Assembly (NCBI RefSeq): GCF_024978135.1
Contig: NZ_JANTEZ010000003.1
Location: forward strand, 558,001 to 622,000
Length of the DNA: 64,000 nucleotides
Direction of reading: 5' to 3'
DNA from: Herbiconiux gentiana
Lineage (GTDB): Bacteria > Actinomycetota > Actinomycetes > Actinomycetales > Microbacteriaceae
Part shown: positions 43,281 through 50,509 of the stretch, one piece after another
Numbering within the stretch: position 1 is the stretch's first letter
How the letters are laid out: each line of letters begins with the position of its first letter
The notes under the pieces: model-generated
Databases searched by the model: none
What the model was told of the DNA's origin: nothing
Seen by the model: only the letters and a program-made list of their open reading frames with translations
Position numbers and translations under genes: made by a program

Positions 43281-44156
43281 GTGAAAGATCGAGAGATTCC
43301 CCGCGCCCGGCTGGCCGACGGCCTGCTCGCGACGCTCGAAGAAGACCGGTTCCGGCCCGGTTCCCAGGTGCTGATCGTCGACGGCACGCCGCAGTCGCAC
43401 GTCGACATCGACGACCCGCGCTACCTCTCCTTCGAGTATGTGCGCCGCATCGGCCACGGCATCGACCTCGTGGCTCCGGCCGGTGAGCCCGTCACCGCGG
43501 TGCACCTGGGCGGCGGGGCCTTCACGCTCCCCCGCTACGTCGAGGCGACCCGGCCGGGCTCCCGCCAGCAGGTGGTCGAGATCGACAGCGAGCTGGTCGG
43601 CTTCGTGCGGGAGCACCTGCCCCTGCCGAAGGGGGCGAGCATCCGGGTTCGTCACGGCGACGCGCGGGCGGTGCTCGAGAGGCTGCCGCCCGGGCTGCGC
43701 GGCACCACCGACGTCGTGGTGGTCGACGTGTTCGCCGGGGCCCGCACGCCGGCCCACGTGACGAGCGTCGAGTTCTACTCCGCGGTCGCCGCACTCCTGT
43801 CGCCACGGGGCCTCGTGGCCGTGAACGTCGCCGACGGGGCCGGTCTCGCGTTCGCCCGCAGCCAGGCGGCCACGCTCGGGCAGGTGTTCGCCGACGTGGC
43901 GATCGTGGCCGACCCGCAGATGCTGAAGGCCCGCCGCTTCGGCAACGTGGTCGCGTTCGCCTCGAACTCCGCGCTGCCGTTCGACCGGATGCCGCGGCTG
44001 ATCGCGAGCGACCCCGTACCCGCGAAGATGGTCACCGGCACCGAGCTGCGGCAGTTCACCGCAGGCGCGGCCGTCGCCACCGATCAGACCGCCGTGAAGT
44101 CGCCGGCGCCGGCTCGGAGCATTTTCCAGGTCGACCGGAAGAGGATGGTCGACTAG
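43281..44156 (+). CDS. Spermidine-synthase-like methyltransferase-fold protein
   Basis: The 291-aa protein has a Rossmann core with VHLGGGAFTLPRYVEA near residue 75, EIDSELVGFVREHL and a central HGDARAVLE followed by VVVVDVFAG. This pattern is that of the polyamine synthase (SpeE) superfamily. The catalytic DxG and EIDxxV elements are similar, but residues that bind putrescine cannot be confirmed. Many such actinobacterial proteins have no shown polyamine activity. The GTG start at 43281 lies only 2 nt after a strong -10 box, so the real start may be further on, for example GTG at 43367. A different promoter may also be used. Confidence 0.75.
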   Translation: MKDREIPRARLADGLLATLEEDRFRPGSQVLIVDGTPQSHVDIDDPRYLSFEYVRRIGHGIDLVAPAGEPVTAVHLGGGAFTLPRYVEATRPGSRQQVVEIDSELVGFVREHLPLPKGASIRVRHGDARAVLERLPPGLRGTTDVVVVDVFAGARTPAHVTSVEFYSAVAALLSPRGLVAVNVADGAGLAFARSQAATLGQVFADVAIVADPQMLKARRFGNVVAFASNSALPFDRMPRLIASDPVPAKMVTGTELRQFTAGAAVATDQTAVKSPAPARSIFQVDRKRMVD

Positions 44157-44168
44157 AGGGAGGTCGTC

Positions 44169-45353
44169 ATGACCCGTTCCGTGTCGTTCACGAGTGCCGG
44201 TGTTCTCGCGCTGGCCGCGGTGGTGCTGGCCGGATGCTCGGCGGAGCCCGCGGTGACGCGGGGGCCCACGGCGGCCTCAACGGCGATGCCGTCTGCCAGT
44301 CCGTCAGCCCCCACACCCTCCCCCTCTGCGCCTGCGCCTGCGCCTGCGGCCGCACCGCCTGTGGAGGACCTCGGGCCGCTGGTGCCGTCGGGCTCCCCGA
44401 CGGTGGTCGCATCCGGGCTCCCCGCTCCGTGGTCGATCGCCACGCTCGGCGACGGGTCGATCCTCTTGTCGGAACGGGACACGGGGGTCGTGGTGGAGAT
44501 CGTCGACGGGGCGGCCGTGCCCGTGACGACGGTGCCCGGGGTGTCGGCCGCCGGCGAGGGAGGGCTGCTCGGCATCACGACGTCGGAAGGCGCATCCGGA
44601 ACCTGGCTCTACGCGATGTTCACCGGGGCCGACGACAACCGGGTGGTGCGGATGCCGCTGTCGGGCGCGCCCGGGGCTCGGTCGGCGGGCGCCGTCACCG
44701 AGGTGCTCACCGGGCTGCCCAAGGCGTCGAACCACAACGGCGGGCGGATCAAGTTCGGGCCCGACGGGATGCTCTACGTCACGGCGGGCGACGCGAGCGA
44801 CGGGGCGAACGCGCAGACGCTCGACTCGCTGGGGGGCAAGATCCTGCGGGTGACGCCGGAGGGGCAGGTGCCGGGCGACAACCCGTTCCCGGGGTCGCCG
44901 GTGTACTCGCTTGGTCACCGCAATCCGCAGGGGATCGGCTGGGCGGCCGACGGGACGATGTGGGCCGCGGAGTTCGGGCAGAACACCTGGGACGAGATGA
45001 ACCGCATCACACCCGGCGCGAACTACGGGTGGCCCCTCGCGGAGGGGATCGCCGGGTCGGCAGGGCTCGTCGACCCGGTGCAGCAGTGGGCGACCGACGA
45101 CGCCAGCCCCTCGGGGATCGCGGTCGTCGGCGACACGGTGTTCATGGCGGGGCTCGGCGGGGAACGGCTGTGGAGCATCCGCTTCGACGGGTCGGCGCAG
45201 GAGCACTACACGGGGCAGCTCGGCCGGATCCGCGACGTCGTGCGGGGGCCGGGGACGTCGCTGTACCTGCTGACCAACAACACCGACGGACGCGGCGAGC
45301 CTCGGGCCGGGGACGACGTGCTGTACCGGGTGGAGCTGGTTCCGGCGGGGTGA
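44169..45353 (+). CDS. PQQ-type soluble sugar dehydrogenase, lipoprotein
   Basis: The 394-aa protein starts with a lipoprotein signal (lipobox LAGC, Cys23) and a Ser/Pro/Ala linker to about residue 65. A six-bladed beta-propeller of the PQQ glucose/sorbosone dehydrogenase family follows. Family hallmarks are GLPKASNHNGGRIKFGPDG with the catalytic histidine, YVTAGDASDG, and HRNPQGIGWAADG. It is predicted to sit on the outer face of the membrane and oxidise aldose sugars if PQQ is available. GGGAGG lies 6 nt before the ATG. It may be cotranscribed with the gene before it (12-nt gap). Confidence 0.85.
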   Translation: MTRSVSFTSAGVLALAAVVLAGCSAEPAVTRGPTAASTAMPSASPSAPTPSPSAPAPAPAAAPPVEDLGPLVPSGSPTVVASGLPAPWSIATLGDGSILLSERDTGVVVEIVDGAAVPVTTVPGVSAAGEGGLLGITTSEGASGTWLYAMFTGADDNRVVRMPLSGAPGARSAGAVTEVLTGLPKASNHNGGRIKFGPDGMLYVTAGDASDGANAQTLDSLGGKILRVTPEGQVPGDNPFPGSPVYSLGHRNPQGIGWAADGTMWAAEFGQNTWDEMNRITPGANYGWPLAEGIAGSAGLVDPVQQWATDDASPSGIAVVGDTVFMAGLGGERLWSIRFDGSAQEHYTGQLGRIRDVVRGPGTSLYLLTNNTDGRGEPRAGDDVLYRVELVPAG

Positions 45354-45459
45354 CGGAGCGCGCCGGAGCGTCGCCCGGGGATGTCCCTCGTCCTGGGTAC
45401 GCTTGACGAGGGATCTCGAGCACCAGGAGCACGAACTGAGCATCATCACGGGTTACGAC

Positions 45460-45948
45460 ATGACCACCCTGCGCGAGAACGTCGACGTGCAGGCCGCGAC
45501 GGAGCGCCTGAACGAGCTCGGCCTGCTGCGCAGCCTCAGCGCGCTGAACGAGAAGGTCGTGCTGCTGCGGCTGCTCGGCAAGCTCGACGACGCCTTCGTG
45601 ATCGCGAACGAGGCGGTGCGTCAGGCCCGCTTCTCGGGCGACCGCGAGATGGCGCTCGGGGCACGCATCCGGCGGGCGCAGGTGCAGCAGTTTCAAGGCA
45701 AGTACCCGGCCGCGTTGCAAGAGTTGGGATTGTGCGTCGAGGAGGCGCAGACCCACGAGTGGGGCGCCCTCGAGGCGATCGCCACCCTCAGCCGCGGCAA
45801 GGTGCACTTCGAGACGAAGGACTACGACGCCGCGCTCGTCGACTTCAAGGCGGCCGTGTTCCTGATGGAGCGGCAGGGCGCCTCGATCGACCAGCTGGAG
45901 AGCGCCCTCGTGGCGGTCGCCGTGACCGAGTCGCTGCTCGCGGCATAA
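45460..45948 (+). CDS. TPR-like protein
   Basis: The protein is all alpha-helical with two or more helix-turn-helix units of tetratricopeptide type (for example LGKLDDAFVIANEAVRQAR and FQGKYPAALQELGLCVEE). It should act in protein interaction; no enzyme motif is seen. The ATG at 45460 gives 162 aa but has only a weak ribosome site. A CTG at 45436 has AGGAG 6 nt upstream, and a TTG at 45403 overlaps a TACGCT -10-like box. The C-terminal end is close to the SprT-like gene. Confidence 0.65.
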   Translation: MTTLRENVDVQAATERLNELGLLRSLSALNEKVVLLRLLGKLDDAFVIANEAVRQARFSGDREMALGARIRRAQVQQFQGKYPAALQELGLCVEEAQTHEWGALEAIATLSRGKVHFETKDYDAALVDFKAAVFLMERQGASIDQLESALVAVAVTESLLAA

Positions 45949-45949
45949 T
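45944..45949 (+). promoter_or_regulatory. Candidate -10 box, leaderless SprT-like transcript
   Basis: CATAAT matches TATAAT at five positions and ends 6 nt before the ATG at 45956. It overlaps the stop codon of the TPR-like gene. Confidence 0.4.
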
Positions 45950-45955
45950 TCCTGC

Positions 45956-46444
45956 ATGGCCGAACTCTCGCGCGTCACGACCTGGGCGAACGCCCTGATC
46001 AGGATGCACCTCGATCCCGCGGTGTGGAGCTTCGGCTTCGACAACGCCAAGACGCGGGCGGGCCAGTGCAACTACACGGCGCACCGCATCACGGTGTCGC
46101 GCTACCTGGCGGCGCGCTACGACGACGACGAGATCCACCAGATCCTGCTGCACGAGGTGGCGCACGCCCTGGCCGGGTCGGCCGCCGGGCACGGGCCGAA
46201 GTGGGTGGCGATCGCCCGGTCGCTGGGCTACGAGGGGTCGCGGTTGCACGACGGCACGCGGGCCGACGAGCTGGCGCCATGGGTGGGGGTGTGCCCCGCC
46301 GGCCACTCGTTTTACCGCCACCGCAAGCCGGCCGCGCGGCTGTCGTGCAGTCTGTGCGCGCGGGGGTTCTCGCCGGCGCACCTCATCACGTGGACGCGGC
46401 GCGACGTCAGCGCGGCCCGGCGCGCGACGCCGCGGTCGGCGTAG
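45956..46444 (+). CDS. SprT-like zinc metalloprotease domain protein
   Basis: The 162-aa protein has the zincin motif HEVAHALAG (His66, Glu67, His70) followed by a downstream GHGPKWVAIAR with a further histidine, the SprT-like pattern. The C-terminal region has cysteines in VCPAGHS and SCSLC that suggest a small zinc ribbon. Relatives in eukaryotes (Spartan) repair DNA-protein crosslinks; the bacterial role is not established. No signal peptide, so cytosolic. The ATG lies 6 nt after a CATAAT box. Confidence 0.85.
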   Translation: MAELSRVTTWANALIRMHLDPAVWSFGFDNAKTRAGQCNYTAHRITVSRYLAARYDDDEIHQILLHEVAHALAGSAAGHGPKWVAIARSLGYEGSRLHDGTRADELAPWVGVCPAGHSFYRHRKPAARLSCSLCARGFSPAHLITWTRRDVSAARRATPRSA

Positions 46445-46466
46445 GCGTTTTCTTGGAGCTTCCCAT

Positions 46467-47465
46467 CTAGAGCTTCCAGCCGACCTGTCCACGGGCGGAG
46501 TCGAGGTACCAGAGCAGCCCGTCCGACGTCAGCGCCATCTCGTCGGGGTGGGCGCCGGGAAACGGCGGTTCGAGCATGCCCACCGCACCGGAGTCGTCGA
46601 CGTAGCCGAGCCCGGTGGTGAAGTCGTCGAAGAAGACGGCGCCGCCCGGGCTCTCCTGGAGGGTGCGGATCCACATCGAGACCCCCGGCGCGAAGGAGCG
46701 GTCCTCGGCGATGCCGGCCGTGGTGATCCTGGTCAGGCCGGTCGAACCCGCAGCCCAGACGCCGCCCTCCGTCGAACGGGTGAGCCCCTCGATTCCGGTG
46801 GTCGCCGAGTCGATCGCGGTGAAGACGCCGGTCGCCGGGTCGAAGAACGTCACGTCCGTCGAGAGCGGGTCGCTCGTCCAGACGAGGCCGTCGTCGTCGA
46901 CGGCGATGCCGTTGCCGACCCAGGAGCTCGGGGTGGGCACGCTGAGCAGTGAGCCGTCGTAGCCGATCCGCCCGATGCGCCCGGCGCCCGGGTGCGGGTC
47001 GGCGAACCAGATGCCGTCGGCCGCGACGGCGAGGCTCGTCGCTCTGGAGTCCCGGGCTGCGAGGGCGAACTCGTCGATGTGACCGGTGCTCGGATCGAGC
47101 CGCGCGACGACGTGGTCGAGCGGGGCCGAGAGCCAGAGGCCGCCGTCGGCTCCGACGACCTGGTTCGAGATGTAGCCGAGCAGGCCCGTCGGGTAGCGGT
47201 CGATCGCGCCGGTCTCGTAGCACTCGTGCACGATCTCGCGGTTCACGGCGTCGGCGTACCAGATGCCGCCGCCGGCCGGGTCGGCGGCGAGCGCCCCGGG
47301 GAAGCCGCCCGCGGTCGCGGTGTCGTGCTCGTGCCAGGTGGGGCGGGGGATGACACCCTGAGCGCTCGCCGTACCGGCGGCGTGGGCGGGAAGCAGGACG
47401 GCCCCGACCACGGCGGCGACGAAGAGGGCGCGGGTGGCGGATCGGCGAAGAAGGGGACGGGTCAT
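46467..47465 (-). CDS. Secreted beta-propeller protein (virginiamycin B lyase-like), copy 1
   Basis: The 332-aa protein has an N-terminal signal peptide (arginine-rich start RPLLRRSATR, hydrophobic core, AHA cleavage region). A seven-bladed propeller with repeated GGIWYADA- or DGLWYLDS-type strands follows, as in the Vgb family. The ATG at 47465 follows AGGAGT. Its fold resembles streptogramin lyase, but it need not have that activity. It is paralogous to the adjacent gene upstream (47506-48522). Confidence 0.75.
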   Translation of the reverse strand: MTRPLLRRSATRALFVAAVVGAVLLPAHAAGTASAQGVIPRPTWHEHDTATAGGFPGALAADPAGGGIWYADAVNREIVHECYETGAIDRYPTGLLGYISNQVVGADGGLWLSAPLDHVVARLDPSTGHIDEFALAARDSRATSLAVAADGIWFADPHPGAGRIGRIGYDGSLLSVPTPSSWVGNGIAVDDDGLVWTSDPLSTDVTFFDPATGVFTAIDSATTGIEGLTRSTEGGVWAAGSTGLTRITTAGIAEDRSFAPGVSMWIRTLQESPGGAVFFDDFTTGLGYVDDSGAVGMLEPPFPGAHPDEMALTSDGLLWYLDSARGQVGWKL

Positions 47466-47505
47466 GGACAGGGGACTCCTCGGATCGAGTGGCACGTCAG
47501 GACCG

Positions 47506-48522
47506 TCAGACGTTGCCGAGGGTGTCGCGGCCGCGGTCGGAGTACCAGAGGGAGCCGTAGGACGTCACACCGAGGTGCTCGGGCTTGGTACCGGCGTAGG
47601 GCGGCTTCGAGAACGAGACGTTGCCCCACAGGTCGACCCGGCCGAGGCCCCGGTCGGCGTCGGTGAAGGCCAGGTCGACGTCGTCGGCCGAGACGAGGTG
47701 CCGCGGCACCACCGAGCCGAACGGCGCGGACGGGATGCTGATGCGCTTCGAGACGGTTCCGTCGGTCTCGACCTTGACCAGCGTGTCGATTCCGGCCACC
47801 CACACGCCGCCCGACGCGGCCGCCGTGAGCCCGGTGAAGCCGCTCACACCGACCGGCACGATGTCGAGATCGCCCGTCGCCGGGTCGTAGGCGCCGAGCG
47901 ACCCGGCACCGTCCCGCGTGTACCAGAGGCGCCCGTCGTCGGCGGCGGCGATGTCGTAGACGCCCGTGCCACCCGGGTCGGGCACACGGGAGATGGTGCC
48001 GTCGAGCGCGATGCGCCCGATGCCGCCGTTCGACGGGTCGCCGAACCAGAGGGCTCCGTCGGGGCCCGGTGTGAGCGACGTCGCCCGGTCGAAGGCGCCG
48101 CCCAGCGGGTGCTCCGTCACGTCGCCGGTGGCCGGATCGAGCCGCCCGATGGCGGCGTTCAGGAAGTCACCGAACCAGATCGTGCCGTCGCTCGCCGCAG
48201 CGAGATCGGAGATGCCGGGCGCGAACGCCCCCAGTCGGAAATGCTCGACCGCCGCCGGCGCGGCGGCCGGCACCTTGACGATCTCGTTCTCCAGGGTGTC
48301 GGCGTACCAGACGATGTCCCCCGGCGCCACGACCACCGGGCCCGGGCTGCCTCCGGCTGTCGCGGGCGAGTACTCGTGCCAGCTCGCGTAGTCCCGCGGC
48401 GGCAGCTCCCACGCCCCCGCTGACGCAGCACCCCCGCCCACCGCGACCACCACACCCAGAACAGTGGCCATCGCCGTGGCGAGGGACACGAGAGCGGAAC
48501 GGCTGGCGGATGCGGTGGTCAT
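47506..48522 (-). CDS. Secreted beta-propeller protein (virginiamycin B lyase-like), copy 2
   Basis: The 338-aa protein has a signal peptide (ATAMATVLGVVVAVGGGAASAGA) and repeated propeller strands such as DGTIWFGDF, DGALWFGDP and GRLWYTRD. It aligns with the next gene at the start of the mature part (SWHEYSPATAGGSPG against TWHEHDTATAGGFPG). AGGAGCC lies before its ATG at 48522. The two are 40 nt apart and could be one unit. Substrate unknown; an exported binding or lyase function is plausible. Confidence 0.75.
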   Translation of the reverse strand: MTTASASRSALVSLATAMATVLGVVVAVGGGAASAGAWELPPRDYASWHEYSPATAGGSPGPVVVAPGDIVWYADTLENEIVKVPAAAPAAVEHFRLGAFAPGISDLAAASDGTIWFGDFLNAAIGRLDPATGDVTEHPLGGAFDRATSLTPGPDGALWFGDPSNGGIGRIALDGTISRVPDPGGTGVYDIAAADDGRLWYTRDGAGSLGAYDPATGDLDIVPVGVSGFTGLTAAASGGVWVAGIDTLVKVETDGTVSKRISIPSAPFGSVVPRHLVSADDVDLAFTDADRGLGRVDLWGNVSFSKPPYAGTKPEHLGVTSYGSLWYSDRGRDTLGNV

Positions 48523-48631
48523 CGGGGCTCCTCGGATCGGGCGGCGCCGGGGTGGGCGCCGACCGATCACGCTAAGGGAGGAGTGAGGTGGGGCATCCTG
48601 AGCAGTTCGTACTCAACGAGAATGGGACGGG

Positions 48632-48934
48632 TCAGTCGGTGACCTGGACTTCCTTCCAGAAGGCCACGTAGTCCGAGAAGTCCTTGCCGACACGGTCGAA
48701 GGCGCCCTCGTAGGGGTGCGGGTAGCTCCACGCGCGGTCCTGCAGCAGCTCGTCGCCGTCCTTCACGCTGAAGTACTGGCACTCGCCCTTCCAGGGGCAG
48801 GTGTAGGGGGTGGGGCTCTTCTCGAGGTACTCCGACTTGACGCTCGCGGGCGGGAAGTACCAGTTGCCCTCGATCGAGATCAGGTCGTCCTTCGGGGCTT
48901 CGGCGATGACGGTGCCGTTCACAACAGCTTTCAT
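48632..48934 (-). CDS. DUF427 domain protein
   Basis: The 100-aa protein is one DUF427 domain: KAVVNGTVIAEAPKDDLI, the WYFPPASVK segment, and YTCPWKGECQYFSV, all typical of the family. Function unknown. GGAGGT lies close upstream of the ATG at 48934 (3-nt spacing); a GTG 7 codons earlier is also possible. It is divergent from the SRPBCC-like gene, with inverted repeats in the 104-nt gap. Confidence 0.8.
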   Translation of the reverse strand: MKAVVNGTVIAEAPKDDLISIEGNWYFPPASVKSEYLEKSPTPYTCPWKGECQYFSVKDGDELLQDRAWSYPHPYEGAFDRVGKDFSDYVAFWKEVQVTD

Positions 48935-49038
48935 GTGACCTCCAATGTCGATCACACGCTACGCCTTCGAGGGCCTCCGTGAGCCTGTCTGGGAGACGCC
49001 TGCTAGGCGATGTCGGAGGCAGCCTCCACACTGTGATC

Positions 49039-49608
49039 ATGCGCGTACTCCTGAAGCTCGTCCTCGACTGCGATCCCGACGCCGCCTGGCGGGCGATCCG
49101 CTCCCCCGCGGTGTTCCGCGAGGTGTCGAGCCCCCTGGTCGAGATCGAATCGTTGGCGGCCGACGGGTTTCCCACGGTGTGGGAGCCGGGGCAGCACCCG
49201 GTCGAGATGCGCGGCGGCGGGGTCATCCCGATGGGCAAGCAGATCATCCGACTGAACTTCGAGACCCGGCAGCACGGCGACGTGCGCATCGTGCACGACT
49301 CGGGGCAGGGGGTCACGGGCGCGGTCAGCACCATCAGGCTCTGGGATCATCAGATGGCGATCGCCCCCGACCCCGCCGGCACGGGCAAGACCCTCTACCG
49401 CGACCAGCTGAAGATCGGCGCCGGCGTGCTGACGCCGTTCGCCTGGTACAGCCTCTGGGCGTTCTGGCAGTGGCGCGGCCGCAAGCTGCAGCAGCTGGCG
49501 CCGACCTGGGCGTACGACCTGCCGAAGCCCGACGAGGCCGAAGGGGTCGAAGGGGTCGAAGGCGTCGCCGCCGACGGCACGTCCGACATCGAGACGGCCT
49601 CCGCGTGA
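49039..49608 (+). CDS. SRPBCC-like protein
   Basis: The 189-aa protein begins with RVLLKLVLDCDPDAAWRAI and continues with strand-rich sequence, compatible with the START/SRPBCC ligand-binding fold. No more precise identity is evident. The C-terminal tail has a GVE repeat encoded by a 9-nt unit near 49538-49560. The GTG of the DUF1684 gene overlaps its stop by 4 nt, so the two are translationally coupled. The ATG at 49039 has no close ribosome site. Confidence 0.55.
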   Translation: MRVLLKLVLDCDPDAAWRAIRSPAVFREVSSPLVEIESLAADGFPTVWEPGQHPVEMRGGGVIPMGKQIIRLNFETRQHGDVRIVHDSGQGVTGAVSTIRLWDHQMAIAPDPAGTGKTLYRDQLKIGAGVLTPFAWYSLWAFWQWRGRKLQQLAPTWAYDLPKPDEAEGVEGVEGVAADGTSDIETASA

Positions 49609-50312
49609 ACGCCCGCGCGGTGACGGCTCTCGAGACCGCAGACTGGCGGATGCGCGTGTTCGGCATCTACGCCGAGGTGCGCCGCCTCACCGCCGCCGGG
49701 CAGGTCGCCGACGCCCACGCGTTCTGGCGCGACGAACGCGACGGGCTGTTCGCCGCGCATCCGGCCACCCCGCTGCTGCCCGAGGATCGGGAGGCTTTCA
49801 GCGGCCTGCCGGTGGCCCCGTACGACCCGGCGTGGCGCTTCGAGGTGACGATCGATGAGCCCTCCGACGACGACCCGCGGCCCCGCTCGTTCGAGTTCGC
49901 CACCGGCACCGACGGCGTCGTGCCGTTCGAGCTGCTGGGCGTCGCGCGCATCGACGGGGTCGGCGAGCTCGACGTCTGGCGGCTCGCCTCCTACGGCGGC
50001 GGCTTGTTCGTGCCCGTGAAAGACGCCCTGGCGGGCAAGCCCGGCGGCACCTACGGCGGCGGCCGCTACCTGATCGACACGATCAAGGGGGCTGCGCTGA
50101 ACTCCGCGCTGGCACCCGGCACCGACCCGGCCGGCGACACCCGCCTCGTGCTCGACTTCAACTTCTCCTACAACCCCTCCTGCGCCTACGACCCGGCCTG
50201 GGCCTGCCCCCTCGCGCAGCCCGGCAACCGCGTCCCGGTGCCGATCGGGGTGGGCGAGAGCTACGGCGACGCGCCGCTCGACCAGGCTCCCGGGGTCGAT
50301 GCGCTAGACTGA
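49605..50312 (+). CDS. DUF1684 family protein
   Basis: The 235-aa protein ends with the DUF1684 signature: GGRYLIDT, LDFNFSYNPSCAYDPAWACPL and NRVPVPIGVGESY. The N-terminal part is a helical region with a conserved FWRDERDGLF. It has no signal peptide. It starts with GTG overlapping the previous stop (GTGA). Cellular function unknown. Confidence 0.85.
   Translation: MNARAVTALETADWRMRVFGIYAEVRRLTAAGQVADAHAFWRDERDGLFAAHPATPLLPEDREAFSGLPVAPYDPAWRFEVTIDEPSDDDPRPRSFEFATGTDGVVPFELLGVARIDGVGELDVWRLASYGGGLFVPVKDALAGKPGGTYGGGRYLIDTIKGAALNSALAPGTDPAGDTRLVLDFNFSYNPSCAYDPAWACPLAQPGNRVPVPIGVGESYGDAPLDQAPGVDALD
50305..50310 (+). promoter_or_regulatory. Candidate -10 box of the DEAD-box helicase promoter
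   Basis: TAGACT fits TAnnnT and overlaps the stop of the DUF1684 gene. No clear -35 is seen. It would start a transcript near 50317 with a leader of about 190 nt. Confidence 0.4.
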
Positions 50313-50322
50313 AGTCACTCGA

Positions 50323-50501
50323 GGGCTCGATAGCGAGCCCCGTGCGTCGAAAGAACGCTCCCTCTTCTCTGGATGCGGCCTCGTGTGCCGCTCCATTTGC
50401 AGATACTTCTTGCGGCGAACGGATGCACCGTCGGTGCGTTCGCCATCCATCCGGATGGGCTGCGAGAAATGCGGCGTGTCCGGACGAATGCCTGAAAGGC
50501 A
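50323..50501 (+). promoter_or_regulatory. Structured 5' leader of the DEAD-box helicase gene
   Basis: The leader holds four stem-loops in order: GGGCTCG/CGAGCCC (50323-50340); GGCGAAC/GTTCGCC with inner GCACC/GGTGC (50414-50444); CCATCC/GGATGG (50443-50458); and TGCCT/AGGCA (50489-50501). The last one includes the AAGG that precedes the TTG start, so it could hide the ribosome site. The second and third share two bases. Confidence 0.55.
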
Positions 50502-50509
50502 GTCCCCCT

